Notes under the pieces: generated by a model | Seen by the model: the letters and a program-made list of their open reading frames with translations, nothing else | What the model was told of the DNA's origin: nothing | The model's database searches: none | Shown here: piece after piece, positions 1 through 10,930 of the stretch | Layout of the letters: each line of letters begins with the position of its first letter | How positions within the stretch are numbered: the first letter of the stretch is position 1 | Translations under genes and position numbers: made by a program | NCBI GenBank assembly: GCA_001312325.1 | Contig: BBDJ01000032.1 | Span: forward strand, 1-61,309 | Length of the DNA: 61,309 nucleotides | Source: Lysinibacillus pakistanensis | GTDB lineage: Bacteria; Bacillota; Bacilli; Bacillales_A; Planococcaceae | Direction: 5' to 3'

Positions 1-9
1 ATTTAAAAA

Positions 10-40
10 AGTCGAGGATTTATTCCTCGGCTTTTTTTTA
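10..40 (+). terminator. Rho-independent terminator of an upstream gene
   Basis: An 8-bp stem (GTCGAGGA/TCCTCGGC, one G-U pair) with a short AT loop is followed by eight T. It ends a transcript entering from outside the window. Confidence 0.8.
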
Positions 41-308
41 TTTATGTGTAAATTCTGCAGTGCTATAATTATTTAAAAGGATGTAGCAGTAATAGTTATG
101 GTTAGCATTATACTAGAAACAAATAGAAAAACTAATATGACTTATAGAACTAATGAACAGATAGGCAGAATATTATAAATGGAATCTTAAATATCATTTT
201 AAATCGTTCTTTCTCTCTATATAAAATATTGAAAAAAATTATTGTCAAAGGAAGATGAAAAGCAAGAGCCTTACTAGCTAAATATCCAATGATCTGGAGG
301 CATGAACT
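41..308. other. Intergenic, no gene seen
   Basis: AT-rich stretch with no convincing ORF or RNA structure. An AGGAGG-like ribosome site (TGGAGGC) stands just before the start at 309. Confidence 0.5.
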
Positions 309-579
309 ATGAGGCGTTATATTTTTACTGCCATCTCTATCTTGTTATTAATAGTAACATTCTTTATGTTTGGCTATGATCCAACAAAATGGTATGGAAA
401 ATTTTATAATTTCCTAAGCATTTTTACACCATTTGTATTAGGTGGACTAGGAATACTCAGTGCGATTTTTGGCATTAAGGGTGATATACGTAAGGTACTT
501 ATTGTGCTCAATGCTTTTTTTGATGATCCTTTTTCTAGGTGTATATTTAATAAGAATATTCGGTTTCCAAAAACTATAA
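309..579 (+). CDS. Small membrane protein, unknown function
   Basis: Starts at ATG 309 with TGGAGG about 8 nt upstream. It is not a family I recognise. The sequence shows a hydrophobic N-terminal helix (about residues 4-22), a second hydrophobic stretch (about 37-56) and, once the frame is corrected, a third (about 65-85). It is therefore probably a three-helix membrane protein. A T7 run at 515-521 breaks the frame; with T6 the protein is 89 residues and stops at 579, just before a good terminator. Read uncorrected, the ORF runs through that terminator to 617, which argues for the corrected reading. Confidence 0.6.
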
Positions 580-584
580 TTATA

Positions 585-616
585 ACCTGCAGAGTTTGTA
601 GCTGCAGGTATTTTTA
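585..616 (+). terminator. Rho-independent terminator
   Basis: The perfect 8-bp stem ACCTGCAG/CTGCAGGT is followed by ATTTTT, six bases after the corrected stop of the small membrane protein. Confidence 0.8.
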
Positions 617-741
617 GTAAATCTAAATTTTAAATATTACTTAAAATTAATTATAAATAAGTACTTATTGAATAATCTTTAGGTATAATGGAATTCAAAC
701 TAAGAAAGTTAAAAGGATAGGAATTTGAAAGGAAGAAGAGT

Positions 742-937
742 TTGGGAAAAAGACAAATTTGGTATGAGGTAGAAGAAAATGAGTCAATTGAAGATTGTTT
801 GGCTAGAATGCGTCAAGATGGTTTTATAGCAGTTGGTAGAAAAGAAGAACCGATTTTTCACTTAGTTAACGGGGAACCAACGTATTTACGTCAAAAAAAT
901 ACAATTTAAAGCAATGGTCTATCAAGATTCTGAGTAG
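742..937 (+). CDS. yebG: YebG-like NETI-motif protein
   Basis: Proposed TTG start at 742 behind a GGAAGAAG ribosome site. The product (QIWYEVEENESIEDCLARM..) resembles B. subtilis YebG, which carries the NETI motif (here NESI) and sits just upstream of purE there too. Its biochemical role is unknown. The frame is broken near the end by A7 at 893-899. With A6 the C-terminus continues IQFKAMVYQDSE and stops at 937, giving 64 residues, close to the family length. As drawn it would stop at 909. It lies immediately upstream of the PurBox region. Confidence 0.7.
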
Positions 938-945
938 ATTTGACT

Positions 946-992
946 AAAATCCGAACGTTTGCAAATGACTAAAATAAAATGTTCGCATTTTT
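946..992 (+). promoter_or_regulatory. PurBox pair (PurR operator)
   Basis: Two inverted CGAAC cores, CCGAAC at 951-956 and GTTCGC at 981-986, are each flanked by A/T-rich arms as in the PurR PurBox (AWWWCCGAACWWT). The pair lies directly upstream of the purE promoter. PurR should repress here when PRPP is low, that is, when adenine nucleotides are plentiful. Confidence 0.85.
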
Positions 993-995
993 ACA

Positions 996-1024
996 TTGAC
1001 GATAGTGAAATCACTTGTTAAAAT
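996..1024 (+). promoter_or_regulatory. pur operon sigma-A promoter
   Basis: TTGACG (996-1001), a 17-nt spacer, then TAAAAT (1019-1024). It sits just after the PurBox pair and about 25 nt before the riboswitch aptamer. Confidence 0.8.
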
Positions 1025-1047
1025 GTGAGAAGGAAAAACAAATAAGG

Positions 1048-1117
1048 TCCCACATATATGCTAGAGGATTGGCTCTAGTGTCTCTACCCGGCACCGTAAA
1101 TGCTGGACTATGCGGGA
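1048..1117 (+). ncRNA. Guanine-sensing purine riboswitch aptamer
   Basis: The purine aptamer core is recognisable. P1 is formed by CCCACATA and TATGCGGG. P2 is CTAGAG/CTCTAG around GATTGG. The J2/3 TCTCTACC is followed by P3 CGGCA/TGCTG around CCGTAAA, then GACTATG. The base after GA is C, the position-74 pyrimidine that pairs with the ligand, so guanine/hypoxanthine rather than adenine is the predicted ligand. It controls purE and the operon behind it. Confidence 0.93.
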
Positions 1118-1185
1118 AAGCGCTTTTGGCATGTTACGGAAGGTATATGTACAGAAATGTACTTTTTGCATATTCTTTTCTTAAT

Positions 1186-1246
1186 AAGTCCTCAAGTAAA
1201 CTGCTTTCACGTGTAGGGTAGAGTAGTTTATTTGGGGATTTTCTTT
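1186..1246 (+). terminator. Riboswitch expression-platform terminator
   Basis: AGTCCTCAAGTAAACT pairs with AGTTTATTTGGGGATT (G-U pairs included) and TTTTCTTT follows. It lies about 70 nt after the aptamer, the expected place for the ligand-induced OFF terminator. Confidence 0.8.
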
Positions 1247-1250
1247 GTTT

Positions 1251-1440
1251 AACTTATTTCAGCGGATGTTGGACACCCGCTGAAATGAGTTAAAGCCTCC
1301 GGCGGATGTCACGGAAATCGGACAGGAGTTAATAAAGGAAGTTAGCCTAAAATCATTGCATCCATGCGATAACGGCTAACTGACCTTGCAGGTCTAAGCA
1401 CAAAGCCGATTCCGGACGCAATTATGCCGAGGCATAATTG
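1251..1440. repeat. Multi-hairpin palindromic element in the pur leader
   Basis: Four inverted repeats lie in tandem: a 15-bp stem at 1251-1265/1277-1291 (one G-U), GTTAGCC/GGCTAAC at 1341-1347/1374-1380 enclosing GCAT-cc-ATGC, GACC/GGTC at 1382-1394, and a perfect 10-bp CAATTATGCC/GGCATAATTG at 1419-1440. The block is GC-richer than its surroundings and has no plausible ORF. It looks like a dispersed intergenic element or structured RNA. It is transcribed as part of the pur leader if the riboswitch terminator is bypassed. Confidence 0.6.
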
Positions 1441-1527
1441 ATAAAGAAAAGAATTACAGTAGCTATTTGAAGAATAGATTGCACAAATATTGATCATTTT
1501 TCTATCGTTTAAAAGGAGCGACAATTC

Positions 1528-2015
1528 ATGAATCCGAAAATCGGTGTCATTATGGGGAGTTCAAGTGACTGGGAAACAATGAAACATGCATGTGATATTT
1601 TAGATGAATTACAATTACCGTACGAGAAAAAGGTTGTATCTGCACATCGTACTCCAGATTTAATGTTTGAGTATGCTGAATCAGCACGTGAGCGAGGTGT
1701 TCAGGTGATTATTGCAGGGGCAGGTGGGGCTGCACATTTACCAGGAATGGTGGCAGCAAAAACAACATTACCCGTAATTGGCGTGCCTGTACAATCTCGT
1801 GCTCTTAATGGTCTTGATTCTCTATTATCAATTGTTCAAATGCCTGGAGGTGTGCCTGTAGCAACAGTTGCAATAGGTAAAGCAGGAGCGACAAATGCAG
1901 GTTTGCTTGCAGCGCAAATTTGTCGACAACAGATACAGCACTTGCTACTAAACTAGATGCTAGAAGAGAAGCAACAAAGCAACAAGTATTGGAAAGCACA
2001 GGTGACTTGGTGTGA
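1528..2015 (+). CDS. purE: N5-carboxyaminoimidazole ribonucleotide mutase
   Basis: PurE converts N5-CAIR to CAIR. ATG 1528 follows AAAGGAGCG. The class I PurE signature is clear: GSSSDW near residue 10, SAHRTP near 39, and the [12 protein letters not shown] loop near 63-74. A T is missing at 1919-1921 (TTT for TTTT), which makes the raw frame stop at 1958. With T4 the C-terminus reads [17 protein letters not shown].. and stops at 2015, giving 162 residues, the normal length. It overlaps purK by 4 nt (GTGA), indicating coupled translation. Confidence 0.93.
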
Positions 2016-3136
2016 CAAAGATTATTTATCCAGGGCAAACGATCGGTATTATTGGAGGTGGGCAGCTTGGCCGTATGATGGCACTTGCTGCAAAAGAAGT
2101 TGGCTTTAAAATTGCCGTTCTTGAACCAACAATGGACTCACCATGTGGACAGGTTGCAGATATCCGTATTGTGGCACCATATGACGATGAGGCTGCTTTA
2201 GAGGAGCTTGCAGAAGTAAGTGATGTGATCACTTTTGAGTTTGAAAATATCGATTATGATGGGCTAAAACGCTTAACACAAATGGCTTATGTACCTCAGG
2301 GGGCAGAATTAGTACGCATTACACAAAACCGAGTGACTGAGAAGGAAGCGATAGTGAAAGCTGGTTGTCCAGTAGCACCTTATATTGTTGCAAATACTTA
2401 TGAGGAATTAGTAGCCAATATTGATACGATTGGTTATCCTTGTATAGTCAAAACAGCAAGAGGTGGTTATGATGGCAAAGGACAGCAGCTTTTAAAATCA
2501 GCACAAGACCTGCCATTAGCGAGGGAGCTTTTTTCTCATTCCCAATGTATAGCTGAGGGATTTGTACCATTTGTAAAAGAGGTATCAGTAATAGTCCAAA
2601 GAAATGGTAATGGTGAATCATACTGTCAGCCAGTTGGGGAAAATATTCATGTTCACCATATTTTACATGAAACTATTGTGCCAGCCCGTATAAAAGAAGA
2701 AACAGCTCAGGCTGCGGAACGAGAAGCTTTGAAAATTGCCGATTACTTGCAGTTAGTCGGAACCCTTGCAGTAGAGATGTTTGTATTAGAAGATGGCGGC
2801 ATTATGATTAATGAATTAGCACCTAGACCTCATAATTCAGGTCACTATTCAATAGAAGCATGTAATGTTTCACAGTTCCATCAGCATATTCGTGCTGTAT
2901 GTGGTTGGCCGCTACGTAAACCACAGCTATGGGCACCATCTATTATGATCAATGTTTTAGGGCAGCATGTCATGCCACTTAGTAACTCAATTGCTAAATA
3001 TCCTGAATGGTCAATACATCTTTATGGGAAAGCTGAAGCTAAAGTGAACCGTAAGATGGGCCACGTAACGATTATGACAAAAGACTTAGAGAAAACACTA
3101 CAACAAATCGAGAGTTCTGGCATTTGGTCAGAATAG
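2012..3136 (+). CDS. purK: 5-(carboxyamino)imidazole ribonucleotide synthase
   Basis: The ATP-grasp ligase makes N5-CAIR from AIR, bicarbonate and ATP. It starts at GTG 2012, overlapping the corrected purE stop. The N-terminal [12 protein letters not shown] nucleotide/substrate loop (about 13-24) and the ATP-grasp region with [12 protein letters not shown] (about 147-158) are visible, as is the [12 protein letters not shown] motif (about 268-279). Length is 374 residues, and the frame is intact. It works with PurE as a two-enzyme carboxylation pair. Confidence 0.96.
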   Translation: MTKIIYPGQTIGIIGGGQLGRMMALAAKEVGFKIAVLEPTMDSPCGQVADIRIVAPYDDEAALEELAEVSDVITFEFENIDYDGLKRLTQMAYVPQGAELVRITQNRVTEKEAIVKAGCPVAPYIVANTYEELVANIDTIGYPCIVKTARGGYDGKGQQLLKSAQDLPLARELFSHSQCIAEGFVPFVKEVSVIVQRNGNGESYCQPVGENIHVHHILHETIVPARIKEETAQAAEREALKIADYLQLVGTLAVEMFVLEDGGIMINELAPRPHNSGHYSIEACNVSQFHQHIRAVCGWPLRKPQLWAPSIMINVLGQHVMPLSNSIAKYPEWSIHLYGKAEAKVNRKMGHVTIMTKDLEKTLQQIESSGIWSE

Positions 3137-3149
3137 AAGGAGATACGCG

Positions 3150-4446
3150 ATGATTGAACGTTACACAAGACCCGAAATGGGTGCAATTTGGACAGAACAA
3201 AATAAATATCAAGCTTGGCTAGAGGTTGAAATTTTAGCATGCGAGGCTTGGGCAGAATTAGGCGACATTCCAAAAGAAGATGTAGCTAAAATACGTGAAA
3301 AGGCTTCATTTGATGTTAATCGTATATTAGAGATTGAGCAAGAAACACGTCATGATGTTGTGGCATTCACACGTGCTGTCTCTGAAACACTGGGCGAAGA
3401 GCGAAAATGGGTGCACTATGGTTTAACTTCTACAGACGTAGTTGACACAGCTCTTTCCTATTTGATTAAACAGGCAAATGATATTTTACACAAAGACATC
3501 GTGAATTTCATTGATATTATTGCAGCAAAAGCAAAAGAGCATAAGTATACGGTCATGATGGGGCGTACACATGGTGTTCATGCTGAGCCAACAACTTTCG
3601 GTTTAAAACTTGGTTTATGGTATGAGGAAATGAAGCGTAACCTTGAACGCTTTGAAGCAGCAGCGAAAGTGATTGAAACAGGAAAAATGTCTGGAGCCGT
3701 TGGAACTTACGCCAACATTGACCCTCGTGTTGAACAGTATGTTTGCGATAAATTAGGACTATCAGCATCACCTATTTCAACACAAACATTACAGCGTGAC
3801 CGACATGCACAGTATCTAGGCGCTTTAGCGTTAATCGCAACTTCCATTGAAAAATTTGCTACAGAAATTCGCGGCTTACAAAAATCTGAAACACGCGAAG
3901 TGGAAGAGGCCTTTGCAAAAGGGCAAAAAGGGTCATCAGCAATGCCACATAAACGTAATCCAATCGGTTCTGAAAACATGGTTGGTATGTCTCGTTTAAT
4001 GCGTGGCTATATGGTAACAGCTTATGAAAATGTAGCTTTATGGCATGAACGTGATATTTCACATTCATCTGCAGAGCGCGTTATTTTACCGGATGCAACA
4101 ATTACTCTTAACTATATGTTGAATCGCTTCGGTAATATTGTGAAAAACTTAACCGTATTCCCTGAAAACATGAAACGTAATATGGGTCGCACTTTTGGTT
4201 TAATTTATTCTCAACGTATCCTATTAGCCCTTATTGATAAAGGATTAGTGCGTGAGGAAGCGTATGATACAGTACAGCCTTTAGCGATGCAGGCGTGGGA
4301 CGAGCAGGTTCAATTCCGTACGTTAGTTGATGCAAGTGAAAAAAATTACATCGTATTTAACGAAGGAAGAGCTAGATGAGTGCTTCGACTACAACTACCA
4401 TTTACAGCATGTTGATATGATTTTTGAACGACTAGGACTTAACTAA
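3150..4446 (+). CDS. purB: Adenylosuccinate lyase
   Basis: PurB cleaves SAICAR to AICAR and adenylosuccinate to AMP, releasing fumarate. It starts at ATG 3150 behind GAAGGAGA, 13 nt after purK. The family signature [11 protein letters not shown] is present (about residues 262-272), as is the TSTDVVDTA region (about 93-101). One surplus G in CGAAGGAAG (about 4365) truncates the raw reading at 4379. Removing it restores [19 protein letters not shown] and a stop at 4446, for 431 residues as in B. subtilis. Confidence 0.95.
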
Positions 4447-4575
4447 TATTTATTTAGCCTGCTTAAAATGAATGTTAGAGCCACTAGCGGATATATCAGA
4501 ATTGAATCGTTAAATGTACGGTTCAATTCTGGGATAATCCGCACGTATTTCATAATATCCAGGGGGAATAACGAT

Positions 4576-5288
4576 ATGACTAAAGGTCAACTTTTGTATG
4601 AAGGTAAAGCAAAAAAAATTGTATACAACAGAGGAGCCAAACGTGCTGCTTGTTGAGTACAAGGATAGTGCCACAGCATTTAATGGTGAGAAAAAGGAAG
4701 AAATTGAAGGAAAAGGTGTTTTAAATAATCGTATTACTTCATTAATATTCGAAAAATTACAAGCAAACGGAATTGCGTCACATTTCGTAAAACAATTATC
4801 TGACACACAACAGCTTGTGAAAAAAAGTAGATATTATTCCAATAGAGGTTGTAGTTCGTAATTTAGCAGCAGGTAGCTTAGCAAAACGCCTCGGCTTAGA
4901 GGAAGGAACACCATTAAAACGTCCAATCGTTGAGTATTATTATAAGGATGATGAGCTGGGTGATCCGTTCATTACAACGGAGCATATTGACGTACTTGAT
5001 CTTGCAACACCTGAAGAAGTGACAGCTATTTACGAAGGTGCTTTAGCTGTTAATAAAGTTTTGCAGCCAATCTTTGCGGAGGTTAATGTTACGCTAATCG
5101 ACTTTAAATTGGAGTTTGGACGTGACCATGATGGAAACGTGCTATTAGCGGATGAGATTTCACCAGATACATGCAGACTTTGGGATGCAACAACGAATCA
5201 AAAGTTAGACAAAGATGTCTTTCGTCGAGACCTTGGTAATTTAACTGAAGTTTATACTATTATACTTTCTAGACTCGGAGGCAAATAA
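4576..5288 (+). CDS. purC: SAICAR synthetase
   Basis: PurC joins CAIR and aspartate using ATP. ATG 4576 has AGGGGG upstream. The N-terminus [11 protein letters not shown] and the region [23 protein letters not shown] (around residues 177-199) are typical. Two extra A bases, in A8 at 4611-4618 and A7 at 4820-4826, split it into three frames. Correcting both gives 236 residues, the normal length. About 130 nt separate it from purB, a stretch with an imperfect inverted repeat (AGAATTGAA/TTCAATTCT around 4499-4530) and no terminator T-run. Confidence 0.94.
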
Positions 5289-5290
5289 CA

Positions 5291-5540
5291 ATGAAAAAAA
5301 GTTAAAATTTACGTAACATTACGCGAGAGCATTCTTGATCCACAAGGCTCTGCAGTACAAGGTTCTTTAGCTAAAATGGGTTATGGTGAAGTAGAAGATT
5401 TACGTATCGGTAAATATCTTGAACTAACAATTAAAGATACAGAGCGTGACATTGATACTCTAGTAAAAGAAATGTGTGAAAAGGTTTTAACAAACGTTGT
5501 AATCGAAGACTACCGTTACGAAGTCGAGGAGGCTAACTAA
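5291..5540 (+). CDS. purS: FGAM synthase subunit PurS
   Basis: The small subunit bridges PurQ and PurL in the FGAM synthase complex. The A7 run at 5294-5300, right after the ATG, throws the raw frame into an immediate stop. With A6 the protein begins [19 protein letters not shown] and runs 82 residues to 5540, matching the family (PurS/PurC1 fold). It follows purC by 2 nt and precedes purQ by 2 nt. A start-to-stop ORF is not visible without the correction, so automatic annotation would miss it. Confidence 0.93.
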
Positions 5541-5542
5541 TC

Positions 5543-6226
5543 ATGAAATTCGCAGTACTCGTATTCCCTGGGTCCAACTGTGATATCGATATGTATCATG
5601 CGATTAAAGACGAGCTAGGTGAAGAAGTAGAATATGTATGGCATACAGCAACAGATTTAAGTGGCTTTGATGGTGTATTAGTACCAGGGGGGTTCTCATA
5701 TGGAGATTATCTTCGCTGTGGTGCAATGGCTAATCAATCTAACATTATGACTGAAGTTAAAAAGGCAGCAGATGCTGGTAAACCTGTACTTGGTGTATGT
5801 AATGGCTTCCAAATCCTTACGGAAGCTGGTTTATTGCCAGGAGCTTTACTGCGCAATAAAAACTTAAAATTTATGTGCCGTACAGTACAGCTAAAAGTTG
5901 AAAACAATAATACATTATTCACAAATCAATATGAGCAAGGTCAAATCATCAATATTCCAATCGCACATGGTGAAGGAAATTACTACTGTGACGAGGAAAC
6001 ATTACAATCACTAAAAGATAATAATCAAATTGTATTCACATACTCAGGTGAAAATCCAAACGGCTCTTTAGAAGATATCGCAGGGATTATAAACGAGCGC
6101 GGCAATGTATTAGGGATGATGCCACACCCAGAGCGTGCTGTTGATGCACTGGTGGGCGGAGCAGACGGTCTAGCAGTATTTAAATCAATTGTGAAGCAGT
6201 GGAGGGAAAATCATGTCAACAACTAA
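5543..6226 (+). CDS. purQ: FGAM synthase glutaminase subunit PurQ
   Basis: This class I glutamine amidotransferase supplies ammonia to PurL. It starts at ATG 5543 behind CGAGGAGG. The nucleophile Cys is in GVCNGFQ (about residues 84-90), and the catalytic His/Glu pair is in MPHPERA near the C-terminus. The protein is 227 residues with an intact frame. It overlaps purL by 14 nt. Confidence 0.97.
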   Translation: MKFAVLVFPGSNCDIDMYHAIKDELGEEVEYVWHTATDLSGFDGVLVPGGFSYGDYLRCGAMANQSNIMTEVKKAADAGKPVLGVCNGFQILTEAGLLPGALLRNKNLKFMCRTVQLKVENNNTLFTNQYEQGQIINIPIAHGEGNYYCDEETLQSLKDNNQIVFTYSGENPNGSLEDIAGIINERGNVLGMMPHPERAVDALVGGADGLAVFKSIVKQWRENHVNN

Positions 6227-8449
6227 GTTTGAGCCAACAGTACAGCAAATTAAAGATGAAAAGCTATACGCTGGTATGGGGATGTCAGACGAAGAATTTG
6301 CAATGGTAGAGGGTATTTTAGGACGTCTACCTAATTGGACAGAGACAGGTCTTTTCTCAGTAATGTGGTCTGAGCACTGCTCTTATAAAAATTCAAAGCC
6401 AGTACTACGTAAATTCCCTACAAAAGGACCTCAAGTTTTACAGGGACCAGGTGAGGGTGCAGGGATTGTCGATATTGGTGACGAACAAGCAGTTGTATTT
6501 AAAATGGAATCACATAATCACCCTTCAGCAATTGAGCCTTATCAAGGTGCTGCAACTGGTGTGGGTGGTATTATTCGTGATGTTTTCTCAATGGGTGCAC
6601 GTCCCATCGCAATGCTGAACTCCCTACGCTTTGGTGAGTTAAAATCAGCACGTGGTAAATATCTATTCGAAGAAGTCGTTGCTGGTATCGCAGGTTACGG
6701 TAACTGTATTGGAATACCTACTGTAGGTGGCGAGATTCAATTTGATCCTTGCTATGAAGGCAATCCACTTGTTAATGCAATGTGTGTCGGTTTAATTGAC
6801 CATAAGGATATTCAACGTGGTATTGCAGCGGGTGTCGGTAATACAGTTATGTATGTTGGTGCGAAAACAGGCCGTGACGGAATTCATGGTGCGACATTTG
6901 CCTCAGAAGAATTAACTGAGGAATCAGAAAACCAACGTCCAGCAGTACAAGTAGGGGACCCATTTATGGAGAAACTTTTACTTGAAGCATGTTTAGAGGT
7001 TGTTAAATCTGACGCTTTAGTTGGTATTCAAGATATGGGTGCAGCTGGTCTTACATCTTCTTCAGCAGAAATGGCTTCAAAGGCTGGTTCTGGTGTAGAA
7101 ATGAACTTAGACTTAGTACCGCAACGTGAGACAGGTATGACAGCATATGAAATGATGTTATCGGAGTCTCAAGAACGTATGCTACTTGTTGTGAAAAAAA
7201 GGTCGCGAAGATGAAATTAAAGCGATTTTCGATAAATATGATTTAGATGCTGTAGCAATTGGTCGAGTAACAGATGATAAAATGCTTCGTCTATTACACA
7301 ACGGTGAAGTTGTAGCTGAAGTACCTGCTGATGCACTTGCAGAAGATGCACCAGTTTATCATAAGCCATCTGCAGAGCCTGCTTACTATGCAGCATTCCA
7401 AGCGATTGAAAATACAGAGCCTGTAGTGACAGATTACAAAGAGACATTAAATGCTTTATTAAAAGCACCTACAATTGCCTCTAAAGAATGGGTATACGAT
7501 CAATATGATTATCAAGTACGTACATCCACAGTTGTTAAACCGGGGTCTGATGCTGCTGTTATTCGTGTTCGTGGTACAAATAAAGGTTTAGCGATGACGA
7601 CGGACTGTAACTCTCGCTATATATATTTAGATCCAGAGGTGGGCGGTGCTATCGCAGTAGCTGAAGCAGCTCGTAATATCGTAGCAACTGGTGGTACGCC
7701 ACTTGCGATTACCGACTGCTTAAATTTTGGTAATCCAGAGAAGCCAGAAATCTTCTGGCAAATTGAAAAATCTGCTGATGGTATTTCTGCTGCTTGTACG
7801 GCATTGAATGCCCCAGTAATTGGTGGTAATGTATCTCTTTATAATGAACGTTCAGGTGAAGCAGTCTATCCAACACCAACAATTGGTATGGTTGGATTGA
7901 TTGAAGACTTAGCTCATGTCACAACACAAGAAGTAAAAGCTGCTGGGGATGTGGTATTTGTAATTGGTGAGACAAATACTGAGTTTGGTGGATCAGAGCT
8001 TCAAAAGTTATTAAACAATGGAGTTATCTCTGGTAAAGCACCAGCTATCGATTTAGAGGTTGAGGCTGCACGTCAGCAAGCATTACTGAAGGCTATTAAA
8101 GCTGGACTTGTCCAATCTGCTCATGACGTAGCAGAGGGGGGTCTTGCTGTTGCTATTGCTGAAACAACATTTGGTGCAAATGGGCTAGGTGTTGACGTAA
8201 CATTGACGGGTTCTGCTACAACGGCATTATTCAGTGAAAGTCAATCTCGTTTTGTTGTCACAGTGAAAGAAGAAAATGCAGCCGCATTTGTAGAAATCAT
8301 CAAAGACGCACAAAAAAATTGGTGTCGTAACAAACGATGCACTTGTTAAAATCAACGGGGACAAAGGTGTGCTTGTAGAAGGTACAGTGGAGGAATTCCG
8401 TTCTAATTGGAAAGGAGCAATCCCATGCTTGCTGAACTCAGAGGCTTAA
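6213..8449 (+). CDS. purL: FGAM synthase subunit PurL
   Basis: This small-type PurL converts FGAR to FGAM with ATP, using ammonia delivered by PurQ. It starts at ATG 6213 with GTGGAGGG upstream. [21 protein letters not shown] (around residues 93-113) is the diagnostic ATP/substrate motif, and a second AIRS-like half follows ([11 protein letters not shown]). Extra A bases at 7194-7200 and 8312-8318 break the frame. Corrected length is 744 residues, ending at 8449 inside the start of purF (25-nt overlap). Confidence 0.96.
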
Positions 8450-9850
8450 ACGAAGAATGTGGGGTGTTTGGCATTTGGGGTAACCCAAATCCAGCACACC
8501 TTAGCTATTACGGGCTTCATGCTCTTCAACACCGTGGACAAGAAGGTGCTGGAATCGTTGTTTCAGACGGTCAGCATCTTCGCGCGGTGAAAGGCGAAGG
8601 ACTAGTGAATGATGTATTCAACGAAGATAAATTAAAGGCAGTGAACGGCAAAGCGGCTATTGCGCATGTTCGTTATACGACTGCTGGTGGTGGCGGTATT
8701 GAAAACGTACAGCCATTATTATTCCACTCCTCAACTGGTAGCCTTTCAATTGCCCATAACGGTAACTTAGTCAATGCGACACATTTAAAACAGTATTTAG
8801 AGCGACAAGGGAGTATTTTCCATTCTAGCTCTGATACGGAAGTGCTGGCGCATCTTATTAAGAAAAGCTCGCATTCACCATTCCGTGCGAAGGTGAAAAA
8901 TGCCCTTTCTTTATTAAAGGGTGCGTATTCTTTTTTTAATTATGACAAAGGATGAAATGCTTGTTGCACGTGATCCACATGGTTTACGTCCACTTTCTCT
9001 TGGAAAGCTAGGAGATGGCTGGGTAGTAGCTTCTGAAACTTGTGCATTTGATTTAATCGGCGCAGAATTTGTTCGTTCTGTTGAGCCTGGTGAATTATTA
9101 ATTATCACCGATGAAGGTGTAAAGTCAGATCGTTTTGCAGAGATGGATAAACGTGCCATGTGTGCAATGGAGTATGTTTATTTAGCCCGTCCTGATTCAG
9201 ACATTGATGGAATTAATGTTCATATGGCACGAAAACGTATGGGGAAACAACTTGCTCGTGAATGTGCACATATTGAGGCTGATGTTGTAACAGGTGTACC
9301 AGACTCAAGTATTTCTGCAGCAATCGGTTTTGCTGAGGAAAGTGGTATTCCGTATGAGTTAGGTTTAATTAAAAATCGTTATGTCGGCCGAACGTTTATT
9401 CAACCCACTCAGGAATTACGTGAGCGCGGAGTAAAAATGAAACTTTCTCCAGTCGTTCAAGTTGTGAAAGGGAAACGAGTTGTGATGGTAGACGATTCTA
9501 TCGTACGAGGTACAACTTCCCGTCGTATCGTCAAAATGCTGAAGGATGCAGGTGCAGCAGAGGTACATGTCGTGATTTCTTCACCACCAATGACAGATCC
9601 TTGTTATTATGGCATCGATACGTCAACACATGAAGAATTAATTGCATCTAGTCATAATGTAGATGCAATTCGTGAAGCAATCGGAGCAGATACACTAACA
9701 TTCCTTTCTGTTGAGGGGATGGTTGAAACGATTGCACGACCATATGAAGATGAAAATCGTGGACTATGCCTAGCTTGCTTTACAGGCAAATATCCTACAG
9801 AAATTTTCCCAGATACGATCTTACCACATGAAAAAGAACTATTACGTTAA
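8425..9850 (+). CDS. purF: Amidophosphoribosyltransferase
   Basis: PurF commits PRPP and glutamine to phosphoribosylamine. ATG 8425 is chosen over the upstream TTG because AAAGGAGC precedes it. A short propeptide ends at the nucleophile in NEECGVFG, the expected cleavage point (Cys about residue 11). The PRPP loop [15 protein letters not shown] is near residue 355. The C-terminus [13 protein letters not shown] looks like the Bacillus-type [4Fe-4S] ligand region. An extra T at 8931-8937 splits the frame; corrected length is 474. Confidence 0.96.
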
Positions 9851-9872
9851 GGATGATAAGGAGGATCTCTGC

Positions 9873-10930
9873 GTGTCAAAAGCATATGAACAAGCAGGTG
9901 TAAATATTGAAGCAGGCTATGAAGCAGTAAAACGGATGAAGTCTCACGTTGAACGCACAAACCGTCTAGGTGTGATGGGAACGTTCGGTGGCTTTGGCGG
10001 TATGTTTGACTTGTCAGAACTAAATCTTAAGGAGCCTGTTCTTATTTCAGGTACAGATGGTGTTGGGACAAAGCTTAAGCTAGCTTTTATGGTAGATAAG
10101 CACGATACGATTGGTGTAGACTGTGTGGCAATGTGTGTGAATGATATTGTGGCACAGGGTGCTGAACCATTGTATTTTTTTAGATTACGTTGCCCTTGGT
10201 AAAGCTGAACCAGCGAAAATTGAACAAATTGTCAAAGGTGTTGCAGATGGCTGTGTACAATCTGGTGCAGCATTAATCGGTGGCGAGACAGCAGAAATGC
10301 CAGGTCTTTATGAAGAGGATGAGTATGATTTAGCAGGTTTTGCAGTAGGTGCATGTGAAAAATCAGCAATCGTAACAGGTGAAAAAAATCGTAGAGGGTG
10401 ATGTGCTTGTTGGTATAGCTTCAAGCGGAGTGCATTCAAACGGTTATTCATTAGTACGAAAAATTGTTTTTGCGGATAATGATTATGCAGTAGATGCGAT
10501 TGTGGCAGGCTACGAGGATCTTGGCCCTATTGGAGAAGCTTTGTTAGTGCCAACAAAATTATATGCTAAACCAGTACTTGCAGCTTTAAAAGCAGCAGAC
10601 GTTCATGGCTGTGCACATGTAACAGGCGGTGGCTTTTATGAAAATCTTCCTCGCATGATGCCAAGGGGATTAGCAACTGAAATTGACTTAGGTTCGTGGC
10701 CAGTATTACGTATTTTTGAGTTTTTGAAAGATAAAGGCCAGCTTGAGGATAAGGATCTATATAATGTCTTTAACATGGGCATTGGCTTTGTTTTAGCAGT
10801 ACCAGCAGATGAAGCTGATAAAGTAATTGCTACTGTGGAAGCAAATGGTGAAAAAGCATACAAAATCGGTCGTGTTGTGAGTGGCGAGGGTGTTGTATTT
10901 AATGGCTTACATGATGGGAGTTTAGTGTAA
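9873..10930 (+). CDS. purM: AIR synthetase
   Basis: PurM closes FGAM to AIR with ATP. The start is GTG 9873 with AAGGAGG 9 nt upstream. Typical motifs are [15 protein letters not shown] (about 60-74), CVAMCVNDI (about 86-94) and [14 protein letters not shown] (about 175). Two indels, T7 at 10175-10181 and A7 at 10382-10388, separate three raw frames. Corrected length is about 351. Its stop codon shares an A with the purN ATG (TAATG). Confidence 0.95.

Noticed and set aside
1015..1221. ORF over the guanine riboswitch
   Set aside because: It coincides with the aptamer and terminator and has no ribosome site.
1342..1524. Minus-strand ORF over the palindromic element
   Set aside because: Explained by inverted repeats; no start signals and no similarity seen.
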